From: Porodaedalea pini
Lineage: Eukaryota; Basidiomycota; Agaricomycetes; Hymenochaetales; Hymenochaetaceae
Length of the DNA stretch: 64,000 bases
Direction of reading: 5' to 3'
Assembly: GCA_002794775.1 (NCBI GenBank)
Contig: NBAY01000010.1
Location: 1 to 64,000 of the forward strand
Position numbers and translations under genes: made by a program. The notes beneath the pieces are model-generated. The model made no database searches and had not been told where the DNA came from. It saw only the letters and a program-made list of their open reading frames with translations. Below are positions 22,704 to 33,401 of the stretch, in pieces (positions within the stretch are counted from its first letter, which is position 1; each line of letters opens with the position of its first letter).

Positions 22704-22834
22704 ACCGGTGGGGACTTCGTAATCGGGAAAACCATCGATGTCATTTGCATCTACGTATTGTACAGACGGTTGGTTATATTTTAGCGAATCCGGATTCGAA
22801 GTCCCTTGTTCTTCTCGGTCAGTCGCCCCGATGG

Positions 22835-23902
22835 CTACGCCTGACCACTCACAAAACCCTGCGAGTCGACGACCTCTTCGTCATTGTCTTCTTCCTCCAC
22901 ATAGTCCTCCACCGTCGACCTTCGAGTGTCCACGACTTCCTCGAATGCTGACTCCTTCATCGCGCCGAGCTCGTCAGCAATGAGGCGGCGCTCGCCCGGT
23001 GCCATCAGCTCCAACATACGCTGGATGATCGGCTTCGCCTGCGGGCATTTGTCCTTAAAGTGCCCCAGTCCGCCGCAAATCCAGCACGCGCGCTTTCGTT
23101 GCACCTCATTCATCGAGACGTCCATCGGTTGGCCGGCACCTCTGAAAGTGACGCCTGTCGCGTCACGCTTATCGGCGTGCGGGGCTGCTACCTGTCGGCG
23201 TGCAGGAGGCCCCTGTTGGGGCGTCGGACGGGGCGTGAACGGCAATGTACGACCTCGTTGGATGGCGCGAATCTGCTGTTCGCCCCGATCAATCTCAATG
23301 GCCTTCTTTTTCCATGCCTCATACATCGTTGGCACGGGCGTCGACCTCAGCACGCCGCGAACCACCTCGATGTTCATCGCGCGTTGCAGGTGGTCACAAA
23401 TGACGCCTTCGTCCTTCAACTCTGCTGCCTTGATGATCACGTCGAGGTCCTGGAAGAACTGGTCGGCGGAGAGGTCCTTCTGGATCTTGTCTCGGAACTT
23501 CTTCAGCGCCTTCTCCTTCCTGTTCGGATCGTCGAAGGAGGCATCCAGTCGTTCCTGGAACTTGGCCCAGTCGTCCGTAAATCCCACGACGCCATTCGTT
23601 GTGAATTCCTGGACGTAGTTTTGCGCCCAAGTCGACGCGTTGCCACCCTTAAGGTAAGAGAGGGCGACATAGATCTTGCTCGACAACGAGGGATACCTCG
23701 TGGGGTTCGCCGAGACGAAGAGTAGGACTTCGCGCTTGAAGTCGAGGTAGTCATCGCCGCCAGCGAATTCGCGTGGCCGGGCGACGTCAATCGAGGGAGC
23801 TGGAGCTTGGGCTGCAGGGGCATTCGTTGCTGCTCGGGTGAAGGCGGCCGCTACGATCGCTGCGATCTCTTGTTGCTGCCTTTGAGTGAAACCTTCAGCC
23901 AT
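22835..23902 (-). CDS. gag: Chromovirus Gag with CCHC zinc knuckle
   Basis: 355 residues starting MAEGFTQRQQQEIAAIVAAA. The middle is a Ty3/Gypsy-type capsid (retrotransposon gag) region with YLKGGNASTWAQNYVQ and WAKFQERLDASFDDPNRKEK. The C-terminal part has one nucleic-acid-binding CCHC knuckle, CWICGGLGHFKDKC, then an acidic tail. It forms the virus-like particle and binds element RNA. No interruption is seen. Confidence 0.93.
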   Translation of the reverse strand: MAEGFTQRQQQEIAAIVAAAFTRAATNAPAAQAPAPSIDVARPREFAGGDDYLDFKREVLLFVSANPTRYPSLSSKIYVALSYLKGGNASTWAQNYVQEFTTNGVVGFTDDWAKFQERLDASFDDPNRKEKALKKFRDKIQKDLSADQFFQDLDVIIKAAELKDEGVICDHLQRAMNIEVVRGVLRSTPVPTMYEAWKKKAIEIDRGEQQIRAIQRGRTLPFTPRPTPQQGPPARRQVAAPHADKRDATGVTFRGAGQPMDVSMNEVQRKRACWICGGLGHFKDKCPQAKPIIQRMLELMAPGERRLIADELGAMKESAFEEVVDTRRSTVEDYVEEEDNDEEVVDSQGFVSGQA

Positions 23903-24677
23903 TGCTGGTACGGGCGTATGTGTCAGGCGCTCAGGGGGTGTCGGTGGTGACGAGTCTCTACGGGGTGTACGATAGCCTCCTGGTTCGCTTGGGAGGACGA
24001 CCGACGATGTCGAGACTGTCGGTGATGATGGTGCACGGGGAGGTCGAGGCGCCCAATGAGTTCGCTCGCCGGAAGACGGGTCAGTTGAATACCAGGCGTG
24101 CCTAGTGTCACTCCACCAGAGATTATGAGTGACGTGGTTTCTGTCGTCCGCTACGTACGATTGGCGTTCCGCGTCGTAGCGTGAAGAAGAGGGGAAAGCC
24201 CGCTGTTGTTCCTCGGTGAGATCTATCTTGACTATGTCGGGGGGGGAACAGGTAGGGGCTGGTTGTCTGGATGTACGTTACGCTGACGAAGGACAGGTTC
24301 GTCGGCGAGTTTGATGACCAAGCGGAAGGAGGCGATCGAGATCACAATCGACCACGATGTTGACGACTGTACACGGTGTGTTACCCACGTCCAGGTCAGA
24401 TGGTTCCTCCACCAAAGAGAAAGACGGAGGGCCAGGGTGGGAGAGGGTCTCCCGATTAGGGCTTCAGGTCCTCCAAGATCGAGTAGGCGCCCGAATGCAG
24501 TAAGAGTCGGGGAAAGTCGGATTACTTAATACACGAACATTCGAAAACGCCCGGGCAGGGTTGAGGGTTGTCGTTCAGGGGGTTTACACGTCAAGTCCGT
24601 CGAGGGGAGCGCTCCTCTAGACCGAGTGAAGGCGAGTCGGCAGCGACGACGTACGCTGGGGATGAGCCTGGGTGGAG

Positions 24678-24688
24678 GTTCTGCTTTT
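24678..24688 (-). promoter_or_regulatory. Self-priming site (PBS) of the chromovirus
   Basis: On the minus strand AAAAGCAGAAC begins one base after the 5' LTR and is a perfect complement of GTTCTGCTTTT within the same LTR (24885-24895). No tRNA-type TGG site is present at this position. This matches the Tf1/sushi mechanism, where the first 11 nt of the transcript fold back to prime reverse transcription. Confidence 0.8.
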
Positions 24689-24689
24689 A

Positions 24690-25102
24690 TGTTAGGCAGG
24701 AGCCCGGGAGACGACTCGGACTGGGCAGGCCTCGGCTGACTGTCGTCTGGGACGTGCTATACTCGAGCGTAATCTCGGGACACGCTTACTCAGGCTAGGT
24801 CATCGCGGAGGTAAGAGGATTAATACAAGTCTAAACTAATACAAGGGGGACGAGTCTCACCTAGGTCGTCGCGGAGGTAAGAGGAAAAGCAGAACAAGGA
24901 GTTCATGCGATTCCTGAGACCTTATATAGCGACGACTGTGAGACTATATTACCTAACATTGCATAACGAGTGGGAATGGAACGAATGAAGGCAGTGTGGG
25001 GATGATTGTGTAAGATGGGTAAATATAATGAAAAGGACGAATATAATAAAGGAAATGGTAAAAGGGAAAATAAAGGAAAAGGTGAAAGTTCAGGTTCTAA
25101 CA
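24690..25102 (-). repeat. 5' LTR of the chromovirus
   Basis: 413 bp. The minus-strand TATA-like TATATAAG is the complement of about 24921-24928; the presumed self-primer GTTCTGCTTTT (24895 to 24885) lies about 33 nt downstream, where transcription would be expected to start. Short frames in the LTR are not genes. Confidence 0.95.
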
Positions 25103-27053
25103 GCATCCCCTGTAGGCCAGATGATGGGTTGGAAGGGAGTGGCCTGTGACAAGTGGGGCACTCCCTCAAGTTGCTTTGGAAGGGGTGACATGTTATTCAG
25201 AACAACTTGAGTTTGTTTGAAGCTGCTTACCTATCGTAGCTGTAGTTCTCATCGAGTAGAATCGGCAATGATGGACTGTCAAGGTCCAGTTCAAGGAGGT
25301 TGTTCGCAGAGCTGCATGGTTCCTTGATAAGTGGGAACGGCCACACGGTGAATGAAGCAGTTGTGGGTGGTACGTTAGTCAACGTATCAGCAGTAGAGGT
25401 CCCAGTTGCCGGTGCATTAACATTCGCACCAAAGGAGTACTCCTTCCTCATCCTTAGGAACTCCACATATGTTCCTTTGTTGCCTCTCCTCCTCAGCCAA
25501 CTTATCAATGTATTGTGAGACACCTTTCCTATCACTTTGTCCCTGTTTTCCAGCTTCTTGTACGTCTCATGGTAGCTGCTGTTGGAGTATTTATTCCCGT
25601 TGTATAATTTGGCGAAGGTCTCCTTGAGTGGCCACCTGAATTCACGAGACTGCCTCAAGGCCTCCTCCCTCAATTTGAAGAGTCAATCGACAGAGTATCC
25701 ATCAGGGAACCTTGGGTTTGTCTGTATGGTGCTAGGTAGGGCAGATTTTGTGGCGTCCTGACGTGTCTGGGACATTGTAGGCAGATGGGCACCTGGAGCT
25801 GTCTGGGAGGTCGCAGGTGCAAGGTGGTGCTGTGTCAAGGTTGGGGACTCAGGTGTACAACGTGGTATCGGCTGCTCCTTACGGCACTGCTTTCGAGGGG
25901 AGGATAAAGGCTCCCCTTTTCGCTTTGCATCACTTGAGCAGAATGCATGTTCCACTTCAACCTCTTTAAGCTCCTCCAAGTACTTCGGCGCTGCATCATC
26001 AAAGTCAATAGAGCAGAAGAGTAGCCCTCTCCTAGGACCAAACTCAAACACACTGCCCTTCAAGATCTGAACCCAGATTTTTCCATTGAAGTGCGATATA
26101 CAGTCTACTTCCTCGTTCACTGCAAGGAATGTCAGAACCTTTCGGTGAGGGTTCCATTCATGAATGGCTTCAATCGACAGTGCAATTTTGTTCTGGACCT
26201 TGACTTGGAGATGCTTTGCTGGTCGTCCAACCTTTAAATTAAGCAGATGAGTGAGAGAAGGGAGTGGTGTTGTATTTGATAGGCTTACTGCTGGGAAGAA
26301 GGTGATTGTCACTTCTTTCTGTAGCTCTGAATCCATTTCTTTCCATCTCTGCTCAGCTTCCATGTCCTCTGTGTACTCCCGCTAGGACGATGTTAGCGAG
26401 TTTAGCCATAACGGGCCTATTGGAACTGCGAGGCTTGAACTTTGCCTTGCTGCTGGAGGTCTCTCAGTGTCAAACGTATTCTCTGAAGCTCTGAGGGACT
26501 GGGGGGTGGTTTGAGTGGTGGAGGGTATTCCTGCAACTGGGGGGGCACTCCTGGGGGGTTGTTTATGTCAAGGATATTGTGGCCAGGGACAGGCCTTCCA
26601 GGCATCTTAGCGTGCTCTCTACATGTCTGGTTGGAAGAAATGCAATGGTGTCTGCACTGTATGGTTGGACAACGAGTATTTCCCCGGCCCCTGCAACCTG
26701 GCACAGAGCATTGCGTCGTCTCAGCCTGAGCTTTGGTGGGAGAAGGGCTTGGTATGGGGAGGTCTGGGTAGCTAGTGGGGTGGAGGTGGTGGATTATTTG
26801 GCTTCTACAGTCATAGCACTGCACGTCTTCAGTATGGGCAAGAAAATGAGGAAGAAAAAAAACATACGTGTTGAGCTGCCCATCTGTCTCGCGTCACCCA
26901 GGGTTTTCCCAGCTGCTTCCTACTTTCGCCTTGTGCTTCAGGGCAAGAGCTATGGTATATGAAAGGCTTCAAGCCTTCAAGGGCCTTGAATCCAGGTGGG
27001 GGCTTTTTGCCTCCAACCATTCGACCTCGTCCAGTTTGGCAAAGGGAGTTCAT
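25103..27053 (-). pseudogene. 5' part of the cysteine-containing gene disrupted by the chromovirus
   Basis: The first exon (26875-27053, start at MNSLCQTGRGRM or at an upstream ATG, 27089) splices at GTATGT to 26417-26833 (QHVQCYDCRSQIIHHLHP, then CSVPGCRGRGNTRCPTIQC and CISSNQTCREHAK, a Cys/His-rich zinc-binding-like cluster, then a Pro-rich linker). Further exons are 25683-26363 (TITFFPAVSLSNTTPL; WVQILKGSVFEFGPRRG), 25230-25673 (KLYNGNKYSNSSYHETYKKL; NTLISWLRRRGNKGTYVEFL) and a short one reading YDSNLRECPTCHRPLPSNPS up to the insertion point. Splices keep frame. No database family is recognised; repeats of this type are common among agaricomycete orphan genes, so it may itself be mobile-element derived. 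Before insertion it would have encoded a single protein of several hundred residues ending at 17989. Confidence 0.6.
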
Positions 27054-27089
27054 TGACCAATGAGTGTGATCTATGTTCACTTTTGTCAC

Positions 27090-27899
27090 AGTACGTTACA
27101 GGAGTTCTTCTGTAGAACATCACTTATATCTGCCTATACTTTACCCAATGCGTTTCTACTGTTCATGGACTTGCCAGTGTGCTTTGTACATGTATGCAGA
27201 TACTCATTGTTGGGTACCTTAAACTTCTTTCTTAAAATAGCCTGCTAAGTAAACAATGCTTCTTCCTCGGCATATCATTTCGAGCTTCTCACTGCAATGC
27301 CACCTTCTTGCATCTCATTAGGTAAAAAACACAACTCAAAAAAAGATCGTCGCACGCATGCCGGATTTGGTATTAGCAGTAATACAGATGATCACCATTC
27401 TTTACTACCGAAAAAGTTACGATTACATACTAAATCAGCACTTCATCGGCATTTCTGCCGCATCAATTACATAATATCAACCCTGACTCCAGCCGAACTC
27501 CAAGCAAGCTCCAATGGAGTGTGTTCCCTGTCCCGGGGACGCCCTCGGAGGCGCTGACATTCACGGAACCCTCTATCTTCTATCTCATCTTTTCACCTTT
27601 GAAACCGATAGTCTTGCCACCGACCGCATCACCGACCGCATCACCGACCGCATCATCATATCTGATGACAAAGTATTTCACTGTTTAATCGACTGCAGCA
27701 CTAATATTCGTATTCTGCGCCCTAAGAAAGAATGAAGATATCTTTTTGGTACTCCTACATCGTGAACAACTAAGTATCCGACAGTAAGTTATTGTGCATA
27801 TAATGATCATTGGTACAGTACACTGGCTCAAGTCCTTCTCCTGTGATTCATTTCACCTATTCGAACCCCTCCCTCGCGACATCCTGTCCCATTTCAAGA
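27090..27899. other. Spacer with a 12-bp microrepeat
   Basis: No supported gene. Three copies of a GACCGCATCACC-type 12-mer lie at about 27618-27655. The right part contains the 3' region of the Vip1-like gene. Confidence 0.4.
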
Positions 27900-28997
27900 T
27901 TACGTCGTATGAGCGGGAGGGGTTGAAACATCACTGGTCTTAGGAGCCACGGCAGGCGCAGGTATGGGTTGCTGGGGCCCTGCATCCGCTGGAGCAGCAG
28001 CAGTTGTAGGGCTCGAGGCGGTTTTGTGGCTGTCCGCGATGCGGCGCGCCTCCTCATGAATGTCCATGAGCTGCTTGTTGGTGGTCATGTAGAACGCTCG
28101 GACCTTCTGGCCAAGCGGAGAAGCGATGGCCTTGCTGTAGTACTAAAGTGGTTCCCCTTTCAAGTACCGAAGGTAAAGCATGTAGTAGTCAGAACGTACG
28201 TCATGCGCACTCTTCGAAATGCCCCTCTGTTCGTCCACCGAGCGTGCACGCTCTGTCGCAGTTGAGAGCGTAGATTGTACCTTGCTCGAGACAGTTTGGT
28301 CCGGGCCAAGTGCTTTCGCGCCGATCGTACTGTCCAAACTCTGGAAATAAGCTAGGAAGCGCGAAGAAATGCCCTTCTGGTCTATAAAAGCAAAGCAAAA
28401 ATGAGGATTGTACCTGAGAAGCTCACTTCAAGACTTACTATCCAGCTCAATGGCACGCTGCAAAATCTGATCAGACAGCGAGTATCCCTTTGCGAGATAC
28501 TCAGCCGCAACTGCAGTGATTGAAGGAATAGTGAGCGATGATCATAATAATGCGATCGGCTAATGGTGCTTACTGCCTGCCCTCGGCTTATCCGACTGGG
28601 AGAGAGGCTCGCCACTGGCTTGCAATGCTTCCTGATCCTCGTCTGGATGCACTTGATCGGAGTTGACGGATAGCTTCGCGCCATCGAGTGTGCCTTCGTT
28701 GAGCATTAACGCGGTGGTTACTGCGGATGGCTTCTCGAAGTAAACGGTCGACACCCCATCTGAGCCTTTAAATTCGATGCTCTCGATCCTGAAGGGCACG
28801 AGGCTCAGTAAGGCTTGAGCTGAAGATAAAATACTACGCACTTTCCACAAAACCTGTCGTTTCGTGCCACGTTCAGACTACAGATGAAAATCGATCAACA
28901 TACATCGAAAAGGACGTACGTGAAGAAATCGTGCAGCTTCGCCTCACTGGTTTCAGGCGCAAGGTTTGAGACTTTGACAAAGTATTTAGTAGACATT
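27900..28997 (-). CDS. vip1: Vip1-like RNA-recognition-motif protein
   Basis: Starts MSTKYFVKVSNLAPETSEAK at 28997, continuing after an intron with RIESIEFKGSDGVSTVYFEK: the first and later strands of a single N-terminal RRM. The C-terminal half has LSDQILQRAIELDS, DSTIGAKALGPDQTVSSKVQ, ARSVDEQRGIS and LMDIHEEARRIADS, the helical region diagnostic of the fungal Vip1 (S. pombe vip1) family, then an Ala/Pro/Thr-rich tail. Four or five short introns are evident (for example donors at about 28920 and 28562). The function in the family is poorly defined; RNA binding is predicted. It lies tail-away from the helicase gene, both on the minus strand, with about 300 bp between them. Confidence 0.87.
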
Positions 28998-29312
28998 ATG
29001 GTGGTTTAGATTCAAGAGGCGATGAGGGCTTTGCTGGAGATTTCGACTGCGCACATATGATATATATATGCCAGTGTCTGTCTGACTCTGACGTCACACG
29101 GGTGCGTACGTGCAAGTTCAAGCGCCGACGCAAAGATCGTCGCGTATTCATCCTTTCTCAGTCGTTACATTGGTTTACGTACAGAGTCCATGATTGTGCT
29201 ATTAAAAATGCAAGAAGCCACTGCGTGTCTCGAGAGTAGTTGCGAGGGGTAGAGCAGAAATTTTTAGCTGGCATGAGAATTACTGGCAAATCTAGTCCGG
29301 AAAAGAATTCGC

Positions 29313-32223
29313 TTAGTTTTTAACCTCAGTCTTGCTCGGCTGTAATGAAGGATGTCTAAATAGCATAGCAGGCTCGACGATGGAGACACCACGAGCGTAT
29401 ATTTCTTTTGTGTAAAGCTGGTTTGTTATGTGAGCAGAGTAGCAGAATGATATTGTAGACTGAATCCTCACCGGCTGGTCGTACATGATCGTGGACGGTC
29501 TACGATCTGACAGAATGGACCCAGGATGGATTCGAATCTTCATCATCTGAAATTTGCCCGAAGCATTCAGTACATTTACTCTTTAAACTGTCACTTGAGA
29601 AAATGCCACTCACAGACTTGCTCAAAATCTGCTTATATGCCTTTACTTCAGGTTTATACATCGCCGTATTTTGCGCCAGGCCAAACAAGAGTGCATTCAG
29701 TACAGGATCGACGGCATCCCCAGCGCTTGTGCGCCAATCAATCTTTTCCTTCTCGCAGATCCCGCGCAGCTGGTTCTGGATGTCGACTGCCTCGCTCAGC
29801 GTGCGCTCGTTAACAAAGTGCTCATGACACCACTGACGCCGCGCACTCTTGGCTGCTCCGCCATTCACAAGTTCCTCATATGCACGGAACGTATTGAGTA
29901 CTGTAAGATGGTCCCCGCTCGCGTGCCGGAACCGCGCACGGGCGTCCAACGCGGCCTCGCGCTGCTCTGCGGAGTCAAAGAATAGTTTTGCCGAAGCGGA
30001 CAGGACGGAGACGATGCCGAGTATCTCGTACGCGCATCCAAAGTCCTGTGCAGCGATTAGAGCACGCGAAAGGGGTGGTTCGAGAGGGAATCTGTTCATC
30101 ATGCATCCGATGCGAGTAACTCCTTTCCTCTTATCCAAGGCACCAAGGACGAGGAGACTCGCATAAGCGGCCTTGACTGGACAATACTCAATAACATGAT
30201 AGACAACGTTGGTACTTCATGGCTTACCAGTATCATTGTCGGGCTGGTCCATGAACTCGAGTGATTGGATATCCTGACCGAGACACTTAATTTGCAGTGC
30301 ACTCGAGACCAAATTGGTGCGTAAGATCTCTGGTAGATACGTGTCTTCCATCTTCTGGTAGTTGCTCTCCGTATATAATCGAAAACAAAACCCCGGTCCC
30401 TGATAAGCTGTTTGTTTATGAACGTACGGGCTGTAATGAAAGGAAGAGACGAACTTCGCGGCCAGCACGACCCGCACGCTGCATGGCAGAAGACTTCGAA
30501 ATATCCTGGGTCATTAACGAATCCAAACCTGGGAACGCACAGTCAGCTTCTAAACACTGCAGGGGATAAATGAAGGCTAACCTCCCCCAGTGTACTCGTA
30601 ATGGCGTTTCTCATTATGCTTGCCTGAGTCGATCACATAGCGCACACCCGGAATGGTGATGGATGTTTCTGCGATATTGGTTGCGAGTATACATTTTCGT
30701 GTTCCTGGGGGCGTAGGCTTGAATGCTTGCGTCTGCATATTCTGTGGCAGTTGCGCGTACATAGGACACGTCAAGACCTACAGAAGCACTTGCGTCATTC
30801 AGCTAAATGAACATCTGGAATTGATCGAGTATAGACTGGTGCGGACTTACGCTCATCTGGTCCACAGGAAGCTGATTGGCATAGGATTTTATCATTTGTT
30901 GGACAGTTTCAATATCCTCTTGACCTGCATGAAGCAATGTGACAATCCTGAATATCAAAGCTCCGACCTGAGCACGTACCTGGTAAAAATATTAATACGT
31001 CTCCTGGAGTAGACTCTACGTGTAGTTGGAAGAACGTCCGGACCGCAGCATCTGCATAGTCTGGCTGACTGTTGACAGTGTGGTAAATTTTGACAGGGTG
31101 TTGACGCCCTTTTACGTAGAGAATCTTCGCGCTTTCGTAGGGCGGGTTAGATGCGAAGACATATTAGTGAGTCGAAAGACGAACTTGTCGAAGAACTGAC
31201 TGAACTTCTCTGCATCGAGAGTTGCGCTCATGATGATAACCTTTAACGGGCATTTCTCATCTTGCGCCTTCTCCTTCCCCTTTATACTTTTCGCTGACTT
31301 CTCCGTAATCTTACAGCCCTCCCTCCTATCCTTTTGGATGGTTTTCAAATTAGCCAGCAGCACATCCGTGTTGAGTGTGCGCTCATGCGCTTCATCGATG
31401 ATGATGACACTGTATCGTGAGAGCATGGGGTCTGCGAGGAGTTCGCGGGAGAGCATACCATCCGTGAGATATTTGATCTTCGTGCCAGGTTCGTGCCGTT
31501 CGTTGAAACGCACGGCATATCCGACACGTGTTCCAAGAGCTACGCCCTGTTCTTCCGCGACGCGTGAGGCAAGCGAAGTCGCGGCAACACGTCGAGGTTG
31601 TGTTACAGCGATCTGGCCGTTGCCACAAATACCAGCTTCTAGAATATATTGTGGTACCTCTAGAGAAGAGATTAGATACATAATGCAAGAAAAGAGGAAG
31701 GATTACGCGTTGTCTTCCCAGAACCTGTCTCTCCAATGAGAACAACTGTATCGTTTTCTCGAATCTCGCGGATGAGGGCCTCTCTGCCTACACATGAAGC
31801 ACATCATGATCAATCATTTCCATTACATGTGAAGGGCAGATACCAACCCTTCGCAATGGGAAGTTGTCGACGCTGCTCTTGCAAGTCTTGAAACTTCTTT
31901 AATGCTTTCCCTTGACTTGCCTTCCCGAGGACCTTCCCGCCAAAGGCTGTCGCGCGCCCGTTGATCGAAAGACTCTCACCATGGTCCTCCTCCTCATCCA
32001 TGTACGCAGTTTTCCTTTTCTTCAAGGGGCTCACGTATCCATTGATCCCGTTGAGTTTCGATGTCTTCCCTGGTAAGGTGGAAGCACCGTTCACCAAGTT
32101 ACTCATTCGCTTTTTGGGTGTAGAGCTCGCAAGTGGAGGAGGTAATTTCTTGCTTTTATTCGAGCTTTTGAACGAGTCCTGGTCACCACCCGAGGGTGAC
32201 GCCCCTAAGTCCAAGCCAGCCAT
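29313..32223 (-). CDS. DEAH-box ATP-dependent RNA helicase, DHX33/Prh1-like
   Basis: Start chosen at [20 protein letters not shown] (an upstream in-frame ATG exists at 32256). An intron near 31790-31850 leads to the Walker A exon ([20 protein letters not shown]). Then come [16 protein letters not shown] (motif Ia), [22 protein letters not shown] (motif II, DEAH), [17 protein letters not shown] (motif III), [20 protein letters not shown] (motif V) and QRAGRAGR (motif VI, near 30480). The HA2/OB-fold part follows ([45 protein letters not shown]) up to the stop at 29313. Domain order and length fit DHX33/S. pombe Prh1-type helicases, linked to rRNA/nucleolar work, but a related DEAH subfamily is not excluded. 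The N-terminus is basic with nuclear-localisation-like KKRK. About ten introns. Confidence 0.85.
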
Positions 32224-32256
32224 TCGCTCCAGAGGGTTTTGCAGGAAGACGCGCAA

Positions 32257-33401
32257 ACGAACTTGAGAACTTCAAATTTCGAACCGAGCATCATGTTTAC
32301 GTAATGGATCTTACATTGCTTCGAATCAGGGGTCGCCGGTCTGGCTCAACTCAGAAAACCATCCTGCTTGCGTCTCACGACAAGTTCTACTCTTACAGTT
32401 ACAGTTACAGATAAGTAGTGCCGTTGGATTATTTTCTAGCACCAGCAATGCTGGATAGCTTGTTTCTATTTGCTGGATATCACATAAAGGTGATTCATGG
32501 CCCTCCATAGATAACCTCCGCCCATGCCCAATGCCAGATTATATACTTAGTGGAAGCTAAACCGATGGTCAATCATTGTCTTCATGAACGAAAGATGCCA
32601 TTCTGCAGCATACATGTTATGCTTATCCACAGCTATATTTCCTGGCAGGGCTTGGATAAAGTTTGACTGTATTAAGGAAGTAAAGCTGGGCTGCGGAAAT
32701 GCTCAGGCAGCATTAATATTGATGTCGCATTACCATGACCTCATAGTATACAGGCTTCAAACTGACAATTTAGTGCTTGTAGGAGAGCAAAGTGGAATAA
32801 CCACATCTCAAGCCAATCTGACTCGGCTGCAGACTCACTCAGCTGGTACTGACTTCCGGACTGATCTTATGTATCGAAAGAGTTGAGTCCGGATTAGAAG
32901 CGTTGCAATCTGTGGCAACAAGTATCCAGTGCTCCGAGAGTTACTCCCAGACGACCAGATTCCCAGAATAACTTTCACATGGAGTAAGTACGGCCCTTTT
33001 ACTCATTCTTGCTGATGTTTCCTAAAGAACTTTATCAAATGCTTTCAAAAACTCTGAACGGACTGGTATTACTGGACACTAGGGAATTAAGATGTAGATT
33101 GTTTACTCTGGATCTGAAAAATGCTCTGGATGTCTATCGGAAAATATGAAGAAAGCCGAACTCATCAGGTTCCAAGGTTGCACAGCCGCCGCCAATACAT
33201 ATATATGTTCCAAAATGAAAAATGGGAAAAAGGTCGATCTTCTGCCGTTCTGCAGTAATAATAATAGTAATAATGCGAATGTCATGAAAGTAAGCAACTC
33301 GCGTGGGAACATGTCTCAGGCCTGCGTCATAAATTGAGGGTGTGCAATATCCTCTTCCTAAGCCACCTTCATCCGCTAGTACCTTGCAACCAAAGTCGCA
33401 A
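32257..33401. other. Intergenic region between divergent helicase and AKR genes
   Basis: No supported gene. Three tandem TTACAG hexamers at about 32393-32411. Should include the promoters of both flanking genes. Confidence 0.4.

Larger units (their letters stand above)
18796..25102 (-). mobile_element. Complete Ty3/Gypsy chromovirus (Tf1/sushi-like), young insertion
   Basis: A 6.3-kb element bounded by two 413-bp LTRs beginning TGTTAG and ending CTAACA, flanked by GCATC duplications. It reads on the minus strand: 5' LTR (24690-25102), self-priming site, gag (22835-23902), pol (19209-22703), polypurine tract, 3' LTR (18796-19208). The two LTRs differ at only three visible positions, so integration is recent on an evolutionary scale. 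Both ORFs are open and carry their catalytic motifs, so the copy may be competent. It interrupts a coding exon of a host gene. A related solo LTR lies at 39584-43215. Confidence 0.95.

Noticed and set aside
19420..22784. Many plus-strand frames of 60-125 residues opposite pol
   Set aside because: Antisense shadows of a clear 1164-residue polyprotein with catalytic motifs.
22926..23725. 221- and 230-residue plus-strand frames opposite gag
   Set aside because: Long only because of GC-rich antisense of gag; no domain, and they overlap each other.
24903..25169. 88-residue minus-strand frame running from host sequence into the LTR
   Set aside because: Fusion of disrupted host exon and LTR DNA; the LTR half occurs identically in the other LTR as a non-coding frame.
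17989..27053. Alpha-kinase identity for the disrupted gene
   Set aside because: Considered because such kinases are common in agaricomycetes, but no nucleotide-binding or zinc-site motif was found.
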